From NCBI GenBank assembly GCA_001717545.1, contig CP017039.1, forward strand, positions 1,488,001 through 1,552,000: a stretch of 64,000 bases of DNA, given 5' to 3'. The notes beneath the pieces were generated by a model. That model did no database searches and had not been told where the DNA came from. It saw nothing but the letters and a program-made list of their open reading frames with translations. The DNA is from Anaerolineaceae bacterium oral taxon 439 (GTDB taxonomy: Bacteria > Chloroflexota > Anaerolineae > Anaerolineales > Anaerolineaceae). The first letter of the stretch is position 1. Every line of letters begins with the position of its first letter. The translations under genes and the position numbers were made by a program. Shown here in pieces: positions 25,095 through 32,843 of this stretch.

Positions 25095-26189
25095 TTATAT
25101 TCCCATCTCACGAGATGCTTTGATAATCGCTTTCTGGCGGCTCTTTCCAAGAAATTCTTCAGCTGCCACAAAGAAGATGATGACCGCCTGAAGCATCGTT
25201 ACTAATTCAATGGGGATGTTCGTGTTCGTGTTCAGAACGGCGGCGGCTGTACGAATGTACGCTAAAACAAACGCGGTAATCGGAACGAAGATCGGATTCT
25301 TTCGCGCCATTACCGCAATTATCAGTCCATCCATTCCGATGTTGGTTAAAGTAGCTACCTGATAGCAGTTGTACGCGCCAAAGTTTTCTACGGCCCCCGC
25401 AACACCAGCGAAGATCCCGCCGATAATTTGCCCCAGAAAAGAGTTTATCTGGGTGTTGATTCCAGAGTATTTTGCGAAAGTCGCGTTCGCGCCGGTAATA
25501 CGGATCTCGACGCCAATTCGCGTTCGGTAGAATAGAACGCAGGCAATTATTACGCCGATAATTGAAAACCAGATCCCTTCATTCAAATTCGTATTATTCC
25601 AATAGCGAGTGAAACGCATATTATCAGGATATAAAGGTGTGGAAATGAAGGAGGATGTACGATCGGCGATCGTCGCACGGATTACCGCCAGCGTTACATA
25701 TAGACAGACCGTGTTGAGAATAATGGATGTAACGGTTTCGCTTGCCCCTAATTTTTCTCTTCCGTAAGCCGGAATTAAAGAGACTAAACCTCCCGTAACG
25801 GCGCAGATAACGACAATAATCAGTTGGTTGATAATCTTGGGCAGCCCGGGCATAATAGTTTGACCGAAGCTGCTCCCAAACATCAGCATCAGAACCGGCA
25901 GCGGAGCGATATTAATAATACCTTCCCCGATCATGCTGAAACGACCGCTGGCGTAAACGAAGCACATACCGCAACCTGTAATCATGTACGGCGCCATACG
26001 TGACAGGACTTGAGCGAACCTGCGCCGGCTGGTGAATGGGCCGATAGCAAAATTATAGAGCGCGGTTCTCCATGCTTCCGATCCGGAGATGAGTACAATA
26101 ATTACCAGGCAGATCGAATAGGCAATTACAATACCCAGGAAAACTCGAAGGACCTCGTAAAGACGGTCAATTCTTTGTACTTTCTTCAT
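25095..26189 (-). CDS. BMP-type ABC importer permease (NupP-like)
   Basis: 364 residues with about 9 spans, family BPD_transp_2. Recognisable blocks: NFAIGPFTSRRRFAQVLSRMAPYMITGCGMCFVYASGRFSMIGEGIINIAPL near residues 46-100, and GVEIRITGANATFAKYSGINTQINSFLGQIIGGIFAGVAGAVENFGAYNCYQ, the coupling region of the NupP type. It lies between the ATPase gene (its ATG directly follows the ATPase stop) and the NupQ-like gene. Forms the transmembrane heterodimer with the downstream permease. Confidence 0.9.
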   Translation of the reverse strand: MKKVQRIDRLYEVLRVFLGIVIAYSICLVIIVLISGSEAWRTALYNFAIGPFTSRRRFAQVLSRMAPYMITGCGMCFVYASGRFSMIGEGIINIAPLPVLMLMFGSSFGQTIMPGLPKIINQLIIVVICAVTGGLVSLIPAYGREKLGASETVTSIILNTVCLYVTLAVIRATIADRTSSFISTPLYPDNMRFTRYWNNTNLNEGIWFSIIGVIIACVLFYRTRIGVEIRITGANATFAKYSGINTQINSFLGQIIGGIFAGVAGAVENFGAYNCYQVATLTNIGMDGLIIAVMARKNPIFVPITAFVLAYIRTAAAVLNTNTNIPIELVTMLQAVIIFFVAAEEFLGKSRQKAIIKASREMGI

Positions 26190-27737
26190 TTACAGGCCTC
26201 CCATTTCTTCCACGGCCATTCTGCGGACGCCGAGCATATATTCGCCCAAAGTATCATCAGATACATTCTTTGCATCCTTGAATTGCGCAACAATTTTCCC
26301 GCTCTTCATGACCAGTATGCGGTCAGAAACTTCTGTGAGCTCTGTCAGATCGGAAGATATCAGGAGAATCGCGCAATTTTTTTCTCGGGACGCTCTTACC
26401 AGCAATCGCCTGATCAGATCGGCAGTTCCGATATCAATACCCCGCGTAGGCTGATTTGCAATAATGAAGTTCGCGTCTCCTGAGAATTCGCGAGCGACAA
26501 TCACCTTCTGAATATTTCCTCCGGAAAGAAATTTGATATTTTCGTTTCCATCTATGCATGCGACTTCAAATTTGTTAATGCACTCATCAACAAACTTATT
26601 AAGTTCTTTCATTTTCAGAAAAGGGCCGGTTCGGAATCTGTTGCCGGCGAGATAGATTGCCGCAATATTATCCTGTATAGATAGATTGTTCGCTATCCCG
26701 AATTTCATGCGGTCTTCGGATATATGCGCCATTCCCATTTGCCGAATCTGCATGATCGTTTTGCCGGCGGTTTCCTGATTGTTGAGTATGATTTTCCCAG
26801 AAGTCCTCTGGAGCAGTCCGGCGATAATCTCGGAAAGCTCTGTCTGTCCGTTGCCTTCCACGCCTGCAATGCCGACAACTTCTCCTGCTCGGACGGTGAA
26901 GCTAAGCTCATCTATTGTGCGCTTTCCGAAATCGTCTATATAATTGAGTTTTTCAATTTTAAGAATGCATTCCTTGGGCTGAGCTTTTTCTTTTTCAATC
27001 TTCAGAGAGACTTCTCTCTCGACCATCATTTTTGATAATTTGATAGTATCTAAATCTGCGATATTCCCATTTCCGGTAACTTTGCCATGCCGCAGGACGG
27101 TCACACGATCGCAAAGTTCCATGACTTCGTCAAGCTTATGAGAAATGAAGATGATGCCGTATCCCTGATCACGCAATCTTTTTAGTTGGACAAAAAGCTC
27201 TCGAGTTTCCTGCGGCGTAAGAACGGCAGTGGGTTCATCCAGAATAAGCACTTTGCAGCCGCGGGACAACGCCTTAAGCAATTCAACTTTTTGCTTCTGC
27301 CCAACGGTCAGGTCGCGGATCATGTGATTACAATCGACGCCGAGATTGTATTTGTTGCTGATCCCTTGAGTCATTACGAGCGCTTGTTTCCTGTCGAAAA
27401 CGGGCCCTCGCCCCGGTTCCATTCCCAATACCACATTTTCGGCGACGGTCAGGTTTGGCACTTGCATAAAATGCTGATGGACCATTCCTATTCCCTTGGC
27501 AATTGCATCCAAGGGCGAGGTAATATGAACCTCTTCTCCGCTGATATAAATTTTGCCTGTCTGGCAATTTTCCATGCCAAACAGAATCTTCATCAACGTA
27601 GTCTTGCCCGCGCCGTTTTCACCGACTAAAGCATGGATTTCATTTTCATTTACACTAAAGGTTACATTGCGATTGGCGATGAATCCATTGGGGTATATTT
27701 TTGTAATTTCTTCCATTCGAAGAAGCTCTTTTGTCAT
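26190..27737 (-). CDS. BMP-type ABC importer ATPase with two nucleotide-binding domains (NupO-like)
   Basis: 515 residues, two fused ABC domains as in RbsA/NupO. The N-terminal domain is complete: Walker A GENGAGKTTLMK near 40, signature LTVGQKQKVELLKAL, Walker B VLILDEPTAVL. The C-terminal domain has a degenerate Walker A (GVEGNGQTELSEIIAG) but a good signature (LSGGNIQKVIVAREF) and ANQPTRGIDIGT for Walker B, so hydrolysis is probably carried by the N-terminal domain, the usual arrangement. It is separated from the binding-protein gene by 176 bases that fold into two strong hairpins, which may set the ratio of binding protein to transporter. Confidence 0.92.
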   Translation of the reverse strand: MTKELLRMEEITKIYPNGFIANRNVTFSVNENEIHALVGENGAGKTTLMKILFGMENCQTGKIYISGEEVHITSPLDAIAKGIGMVHQHFMQVPNLTVAENVVLGMEPGRGPVFDRKQALVMTQGISNKYNLGVDCNHMIRDLTVGQKQKVELLKALSRGCKVLILDEPTAVLTPQETRELFVQLKRLRDQGYGIIFISHKLDEVMELCDRVTVLRHGKVTGNGNIADLDTIKLSKMMVEREVSLKIEKEKAQPKECILKIEKLNYIDDFGKRTIDELSFTVRAGEVVGIAGVEGNGQTELSEIIAGLLQRTSGKIILNNQETAGKTIMQIRQMGMAHISEDRMKFGIANNLSIQDNIAAIYLAGNRFRTGPFLKMKELNKFVDECINKFEVACIDGNENIKFLSGGNIQKVIVAREFSGDANFIIANQPTRGIDIGTADLIRRLLVRASREKNCAILLISSDLTELTEVSDRILVMKSGKIVAQFKDAKNVSDDTLGEYMLGVRRMAVEEMGGL

Positions 27738-27810
27738 TTTTGCATCCCCAAACAGTCGTTTTCATGACTTTTCAAATAACGAGTCTTCAACTCAGCGCTA
27801 AACCGATATT

Positions 27811-27881
27811 CATCCGATAATTCCCGATCTGAGAATTATCGGATCTCCATGGGGTTGAAAGCAGGTTTTTTCAACCCCATG
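27811..27881 (-). promoter_or_regulatory. Two consecutive hairpins between binding protein and ATPase genes
   Basis: Hairpin 1 (27848-27881): CATGGGGTTGAAA / TTTCAACCCCATG, 13 base pairs with an 8-base loop. Hairpin 2 (27812-27844): ATCCGATAATTC / GAATTATCGGAT, 12 base pairs with a 9-base loop. Neither is followed by a T-run on the minus strand, so they look like an mRNA stabiliser/processing element or partial attenuator below the highly expressed binding-protein gene rather than a full terminator. Confidence 0.6.
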
Positions 27882-27913
27882 TGAACTGTTTACATGATTG
27901 CTGCAAAAAGCAC

Positions 27914-29032
27914 TTATTTTACGAATTCCGCATTCGGGTCGTCACGGTATGTAGCGAAAGCTTCATAACTATCGAAGTCATAATAAGACGGAACCACGAT
28001 TTCCCCAGAGCCGATCTTTCCGATAATCTCCTTAAGCTTCGCTTGAATATCTTCGGGGACATATGCTAAGAAGTTTTCATTTTCCAGGTAGCCGACGCCG
28101 TCTTCAAAGATTCCCCATACCTGATTCCCGGCAGGAATCTTATGCTCGCCGTTGACATCATCAATGATCTTCTTCGCAATCGGAGCGATATTCTTTGTTA
28201 TGGATGTGAGGATGTTCTGATATCCTAATGCGGCGGATTCGTCCTTTGCTGCAATATCTTTCAGGTAAGAGTATTGATCATAGTCGCAGCCCAAAACAAA
28301 AAATCCTTTTTCAATGCCGCCATGCTCCTGAGCGGCCTGACAACCGGCTAACATCATCTGTGCGGTAATCGGCCATACGGCATCGCAGCCATTATCATAC
28401 ATCACGTTCATCGCTTCGTATACAGCAGACATGGACGTTTCGACCATATAAGAATGAAGCCAGGCAATATCCAAGCCGAGCTCTTTTTTCGCATATTTCG
28501 CGCCAGCCAACCAGCCTGTGCTGAAGTCGTTAAGGATCGGGCTGTCGGAAGAGATGCAGCCGATTTTGCCCGTCTTCGTCATCAAAGCTTGAAGAATTGC
28601 CGCTATAAAGGAAGATTCGTTTTGTGCGAACGTAATTCCGTATACGTTTGGAGATTTAAACTCAACGCCTTTTCCTACATCGTAATAGATGAAAGTCGTA
28701 TTGGGAAATTCCGCCGCTGCGTCGTCTACGATATCCTGGATATACCAGGCTGGGCCGAGAAAGTAATCATATTTACTGGTTTCCAGCGCATCCCAGTAAG
28801 AGTTAATGGCTAACGCCGGATCGTAGGCTCCATATTCTACCAACGTCCATTCCAGATTGTATTGCTCAGCGATTTCCTGTACGGCGCGATAACCCATATC
28901 GGACAAACCGAAGTCCCCAATAAACGCTGTGAAAAAAAGGATTTTTCCTTTTTCTTCTGCAGCCGCTTTATTAATATTGACAAATCCAAATATCACGGTC
29001 AGTGATAAAACCAACGCAATCAGACGTTTCAT
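27914..29032 (-). CDS. BMP family extracytoplasmic substrate-binding protein
   Basis: 372 residues, Bmp (PnrA-like) family: purine nucleosides or related ligands for ABC importers. A Sec signal peptide (MKRLIALVLSLTVIFGFVNINKAAA, cleavage after AAA about residue 25) is present, but there is no lipobox cysteine, unlike the lipoprotein form common in Gram-positives; the mature protein would be free periplasmic or otherwise held. The mature part has GDFGLSDMGYRAVQEIAEQYN and GYQNILTSITKNIAPIAKKIIDDVNGEHK, typical of Bmp. First gene of the cluster: binding protein, ATPase, two permeases. The promoter region is shared with the divergent DeoR gene. Confidence 0.9.
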   Translation of the reverse strand: MKRLIALVLSLTVIFGFVNINKAAAEEKGKILFFTAFIGDFGLSDMGYRAVQEIAEQYNLEWTLVEYGAYDPALAINSYWDALETSKYDYFLGPAWYIQDIVDDAAAEFPNTTFIYYDVGKGVEFKSPNVYGITFAQNESSFIAAILQALMTKTGKIGCISSDSPILNDFSTGWLAGAKYAKKELGLDIAWLHSYMVETSMSAVYEAMNVMYDNGCDAVWPITAQMMLAGCQAAQEHGGIEKGFFVLGCDYDQYSYLKDIAAKDESAALGYQNILTSITKNIAPIAKKIIDDVNGEHKIPAGNQVWGIFEDGVGYLENENFLAYVPEDIQAKLKEIIGKIGSGEIVVPSYYDFDSYEAFATYRDDPNAEFVK

Positions 29033-29649
29033 CGTTTTGTTCCTTTGCTCTTTCTTTTGTGTTTGAATAAAAAATATGTTCTTAGAACGAATAAAAATGT
29101 TTAATCAGCTGTCGCTTTAAAGGTAATATGTCTATAAGCTGTATTGTGAACCGTTCCCTCCTTTTTCTGATCATTCCTTTTTATGCGAATTCGCTTTGTT
29201 TTAATGACTAATCAAATTGTATCTATTGTAAACCCCGTGTTTTTGGAAGTCAATCAGTTTTTTATAAGGAATAGGATGTAAAAGAAAATGTTCGAAAAAC
29301 TTTTTCTTTAGGAAAAACATGACGCTAATGTTGTTTGAAATGTGTGTTTCTTACGATCTTTGCGTCCTTATTTTGTTCTTAACTCGGATCATATATTTGT
29401 TGACGCAAAGTTATGTGAAATTCGCTCTGTCAGTATGGGAAGCTTCATAACAAAGTGAATCAGGGCTATTTTTAATGTTTTCATCGATGCAAAAGCTCAG
29501 GCTTTTGTTCCCAACGAATCTGGTATGCCAGGATCTTAGCAACTTAATTGGACGGCCTGTCATATTTTACAGAAAAAATCGTACGTGATCCATTACAATT
29601 TTATTGTTATATCTTCAAAGAAGTTTTACGTAAATGGGGAAATACGTTC
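29033..29649. other. Divergent AT-rich control region between importer operon and DeoR regulator
   Basis: 617 bases with no gene. It is very AT-rich and must hold both promoters and the regulator's operators. Visible items: TGTTCTTA occurs twice (29077-29084, within GTTCTTAGAAC, an interrupted inverted repeat, and 29374-29381), and a 10-base palindrome GCGAATTCGC lies near 29185-29194. None is proven to be an operator. In-frame codons upstream of 29650 (from 29548) are open but probably untranslated. Confidence 0.5.
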
Positions 29650-30405
29650 GTGTCCAATTCATTAAGGTTAGACCAGATTTATTCATTGCTCTTAAAAAAA
29701 GGAAGTGTAACTGTAGAGGAGCTATCTGATTCCTTTCATGTTACGCCTACGACGATCCGACGCGATTTATTGGTTTTGGAGGAACGAAAGCTGATATATC
29801 GTTCGCGTGGCAGCGCCAGTCTCCGTGACGCTGCGGATACGTCCAAGGATATTTTGCGAGCTGAAAAAATCCGTATTGCAAAAAAAGCGGCGCAATTCGT
29901 CGAACCTGATATGGCCCTGAGTCTGGACAGCGGTTCTACCAACCGGTTTCTGGCGGAAGAACTACTTTGCGATGAAAGATTCCGGTATGAAGAGTTGAAT
30001 ATCGTAACCTATTCGCTTCGGACAGCACTGACAACGTCTCAAAAGTTTAATGTGTCTATTCCCGGGGGCGCGGTTTTTACTGCGCAGGACGCGATGTTGG
30101 GTCTTGAAGTTGAAAACTTTTACAAAAAGATCAATGTCGACGTAGCGTTCGTAGGCAGCACCGGGGTCCGGGACTGTTCCGGGCCTACCGTATCCTATCC
30201 TGTTCAACTCCCTGTCAAGCAAGCGGCGGCTAGCTGCGGAGCTCGGAGAATCGTTCTTCTGGATTCGCAGAAATTTATCCGACGCGGTGTCTATGTGATT
30301 TGTGAGTGGCAGAATATTGATACGCTGGTCACGATACAAACTCCGGAAAACGAAGAACAGCTTGAAAAAATCGCTAAATGCGGCACCAACATTGTATTAG
30401 CGTAA
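29650..30405 (+). CDS. DeoR/GlpR family transcriptional regulator
   Basis: 252 residues. N-terminal winged helix-turn-helix: SLRLDQIYSLLLKKGSVTVEELSDSFHVTPTTIRRDLLVLEERKLIYRSRGSA (residues 3-55), the classic DeoR layout. The C-terminal sensor domain has SLDSGSTNRFLAEEL, NIVTYSLRTALTTSQKFNVSIPGGAV and GSTGVRDCSGPTVSYPVQLPVKQAAASCGARRIVLLDSQKFIRR, i.e. a phosphosugar-binding fold. GTG 29650 is chosen because the upstream in-frame extension (from 29548) is unrelated to DeoR N-termini, GGGGA lies 9 bases before it, and 252 residues is the usual length. It probably represses the divergent importer operon and is released by a phosphorylated pathway intermediate (inference). Confidence 0.9.
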   Translation: MSNSLRLDQIYSLLLKKGSVTVEELSDSFHVTPTTIRRDLLVLEERKLIYRSRGSASLRDAADTSKDILRAEKIRIAKKAAQFVEPDMALSLDSGSTNRFLAEELLCDERFRYEELNIVTYSLRTALTTSQKFNVSIPGGAVFTAQDAMLGLEVENFYKKINVDVAFVGSTGVRDCSGPTVSYPVQLPVKQAAASCGARRIVLLDSQKFIRRGVYVICEWQNIDTLVTIQTPENEEQLEKIAKCGTNIVLA

Positions 30406-30537
30406 ATGCGTTATTGCTCGGTTGAAAAGCGATAATATATTATTTATTTTTTTGACAGTCTGATTTTTCCGGAAGAATTTTACGGCGATCTGTGGAAGCT
30501 GGCATGATTACGCGAGATGAAGGGAATTGGAAATGAA

Positions 30538-30580
30538 ATAAAAAATGGAACCCACGGCTGAAAACCGAAGCGTTCCATTT
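30538..30580 (-). terminator. Rho-independent terminator of the dehydrogenase operon
   Basis: On the minus strand AAATGGAAC / GTTCCATTT (9 base pairs, inner CGG/CCG pairing) is followed by TTTTTTATTTC, about 20 bases after the alcohol dehydrogenase stop. Confidence 0.8.
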
Positions 30581-30601
30581 ATCTCCAGACCCGTCTGCGT
30601 T

Positions 30602-31642
30602 TTACGGGTTCAGCACGACCTTGACATAATCCCCGTCGCCGGCGTACAGCCGCTGAAACCATGCGTCGCCGTCTTTCAGCGGAGCGGTCGCGCTGATAAT
30701 CTTATCCAGTCGGATCGTTCCGCGCGCGATCATGTCCAGGCAGGCGGGATACTCGCCGGCGGACGCGCAGGAGCCGCGCAGCGTCAGTTGGCGGGTAACG
30801 ACCCATTGCATGGGGAAGTTTACGATCGGCGTAATATTTCCGACGAGGACGATTGTCCCGCCTTTCCGCGCTGACTTGAGCGCCAGGTCAAAGGCTTCGT
30901 CGACGCCGACGACTTCGAGAACGATATCCGTCCCTTCGCCGTTCGTTTCTGATCGGATCGCCTGGATCGCGTCCGGCTCGAAATCGAACGCCTGGTCCGC
31001 GCCCATCTGCAGCGCGAGTTCCCGATGAAACGCGTTGCGGTCGACGACGAGGATCTTCCCGTATCCCGCGGCGCGGAGCGTCTGGATGATTAGAAGCCCG
31101 ATTTTTCCCGCGCCGATAACCGTTGCCGACGCGTTCAGCTCGCGCGGACAGAGGTTGACCGCATGCAGCGCGACCGAAAGCGGTTCAACCAACGACGCCT
31201 GGGCAAAGGTGACGTTGTCGGGAAGTTTATAGAGAATATGCGCCGGGACCGCGATATATTCGGCGAACGCGCCATCCTGCCGATAGTCGTCGCAGGAAAC
31301 GCCAAGGACGCGGCGGCTGCCGCAGAGATTAACGGCCCCGTGCATGCAGTAGCTGCAGCGATTGCAGTAGATCGTCGAATCGAAGGTGACGCGGTCGCCG
31401 ACCGCCCAGCCTTCAACGCTCGCGCCGATGGCTTCAATGACGCCGGAAGCCTCGTGTCCCATGATCACGGGCGGCTGACGCCGGCCGGTTGAGCCGTCGT
31501 AACCATGAATGTCGGAACCGCAGATTCCGCAGGCTTTCACGCGGATCAGGACTTCGTTTGCCTGAATCGCTGGTTTGGGGACCTGCCGATAGACGAGTTT
31601 TTTGTACTCGGTCAGAACTAAAGCGTTCATCATTTCACTCAT
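30602..31642 (-). CDS. Zinc-dependent alcohol dehydrogenase family protein (sorbitol/threonine dehydrogenase-like)
   Basis: 346 residues of the medium-chain dehydrogenase superfamily. Catalytic zinc ligands appear in ACGICGSDIHGYDG (Cys, then D-x-H-G) and GHEASGVIEAIG (His-Glu). The structural zinc lobe is CNRCSYCMHGAVNLC (four Cys). The NAD loop is VIGAGKIGLLIIQTLRAAGYGKILVVDR with an acidic residue after it, implying NAD(H) preference. Substrate is a polyol, threonine-like or sugar alcohol; unresolved. AGGAGAG precedes ATG 31642, with 10 bases between it and the upstream Gfo/Idh/MocA gene. Last gene before the terminator. Confidence 0.92.
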   Translation of the reverse strand: MSEMMNALVLTEYKKLVYRQVPKPAIQANEVLIRVKACGICGSDIHGYDGSTGRRQPPVIMGHEASGVIEAIGASVEGWAVGDRVTFDSTIYCNRCSYCMHGAVNLCGSRRVLGVSCDDYRQDGAFAEYIAVPAHILYKLPDNVTFAQASLVEPLSVALHAVNLCPRELNASATVIGAGKIGLLIIQTLRAAGYGKILVVDRNAFHRELALQMGADQAFDFEPDAIQAIRSETNGEGTDIVLEVVGVDEAFDLALKSARKGGTIVLVGNITPIVNFPMQWVVTRQLTLRGSCASAGEYPACLDMIARGTIRLDKIISATAPLKDGDAWFQRLYAGDGDYVKVVLNP

Positions 31643-31652
31643 GCTTCTCTCC

Positions 31653-32807
31653 TCAGGAATTCGCGCCGATCGTGCGCGAGTATAGCGGATGGCTCGTCCG
31701 TCCGTCGAAATCAGGTCCGCTTTCGGGCGCGAGCGGGAACCGGATGGCCTGATGGTCGCGCTGCGAGCGGTAGATCGCGGTGATCAGTTCGACAGTTTTT
31801 CGTCCGGCGATTCCGTTAACAAGCGGTTCGCGGCCGTTCGCGATCGCATCCAGGAAGTCGCGCAGCTGCAGTTCATGATAGTAGCTCATCGGATCGTGCG
31901 TTTCGGTAAAAGCGGCGTCTTCGGCTTTCCAGTCCGGCAGGCGGTTTTCTTCGCCGGGAATCGTCCAGATATCGTTGAACGGCGGCTCGACTTTAGCGGT
32001 GACTCCTGAAATGAACGAAGAGCCGCCTTCGATCTGCGCGCCGATCGACGCTCCGTTGCTGCCGTGAACGTGGAGCTTCCCCCACAACCCGGGTTTCTGC
32101 GAATTGGAGACGTAAAGCTGCCCGATCGCGCCGGACTTGAAACGGATAAGCGCCATGGCGCTGTCTTCGATTTCGACGGTCGGATGATTAAAGTTATCCC
32201 AGAGCCCGAATAATTCGTCGACGTCTCCCATAACCGACAGGAGCAGGTCGATTTGGTGTGGCGTCTGATTGATCATGACGCCGCCTCCTTCCTCGATCCA
32301 TTTCCCGCGCCATGAGTCCATCTCATAGTATTCCGGGCTGCGCCAACCCATGACTTCCAGCGTCGCGGAGGTCGGACGCCCGATTTTTCCGGCGCGGATC
32401 GCTTCGACCATGCGCAGGAAAGGCGGATAGTAGCGGCGCTGGCTGATAACGCCTAATTTTACGCCGGCCTTTTCGCAGGCGGCGATCGCCAGATCGCAGT
32501 CCTGCAAAGAGGCGGCCAACGGCTTCTCGCTGATAACGTGCGCGCCGTTTTTGGCGGCGTTGACGATATGGACGGCGTGGAGCGGATGCGGCGTGCAGAC
32601 CGCGACGGCGTCGATTCCGTTTTCACGGATCATCGCTGTCGCGTCGGTATACGCAGGAACGCCGAATTTCTTGCCGAACGCTTCCGCGCGCGCGCGGTCA
32701 ACGTCGCAGACGGCGCTCAGGCGGCTCGATTCGAGCTTCCCGAAACATTGCGCATGCGTCATTCCAACTTTTCCGCAGCCGATGACGGCGGTTTTGAATT
32801 CCTTCAT
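31653..32807 (-). CDS. Gfo/Idh/MocA family NAD(P)-dependent oxidoreductase
   Basis: 384 residues. N-terminal Rossmann domain (KTAVIGCGKVGMTHAQCFGKLESSRLSAVCDVDRARAEAFGKKFGVPAYTD) and the EKPLA motif in HVISEKPLAASLQDCD, the family catalytic lysine. The C-terminal domain carries the substrate segment GVMINQTPHQIDLLLSVMGDVDELFG with the H-x-x-D-L pair. The start is ATG 32807, because AAGGAG lies 7 bases upstream; an earlier ATG at 32825 lacks one. Likely oxidises or reduces an inositol, sugar or sugar-amine; paired with the downstream alcohol dehydrogenase for successive redox steps on one polyol (inference). Confidence 0.9.
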   Translation of the reverse strand: MKEFKTAVIGCGKVGMTHAQCFGKLESSRLSAVCDVDRARAEAFGKKFGVPAYTDATAMIRENGIDAVAVCTPHPLHAVHIVNAAKNGAHVISEKPLAASLQDCDLAIAACEKAGVKLGVISQRRYYPPFLRMVEAIRAGKIGRPTSATLEVMGWRSPEYYEMDSWRGKWIEEGGGVMINQTPHQIDLLLSVMGDVDELFGLWDNFNHPTVEIEDSAMALIRFKSGAIGQLYVSNSQKPGLWGKLHVHGSNGASIGAQIEGGSSFISGVTAKVEPPFNDIWTIPGEENRLPDWKAEDAAFTETHDPMSYYHELQLRDFLDAIANGREPLVNGIAGRKTVELITAIYRSQRDHQAIRFPLAPESGPDFDGRTSHPLYSRTIGANS

Positions 32808-32843
32808 GAATTTTCTCCTTATCATCCTCTGGGATCGACGGTT

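Noticed and set aside
29548-29649. N-terminal extension of the DeoR regulator
   Set aside because: The extension does not match DeoR N-termini and would give an unusual length; the GTG at 29650 has a ribosome site.
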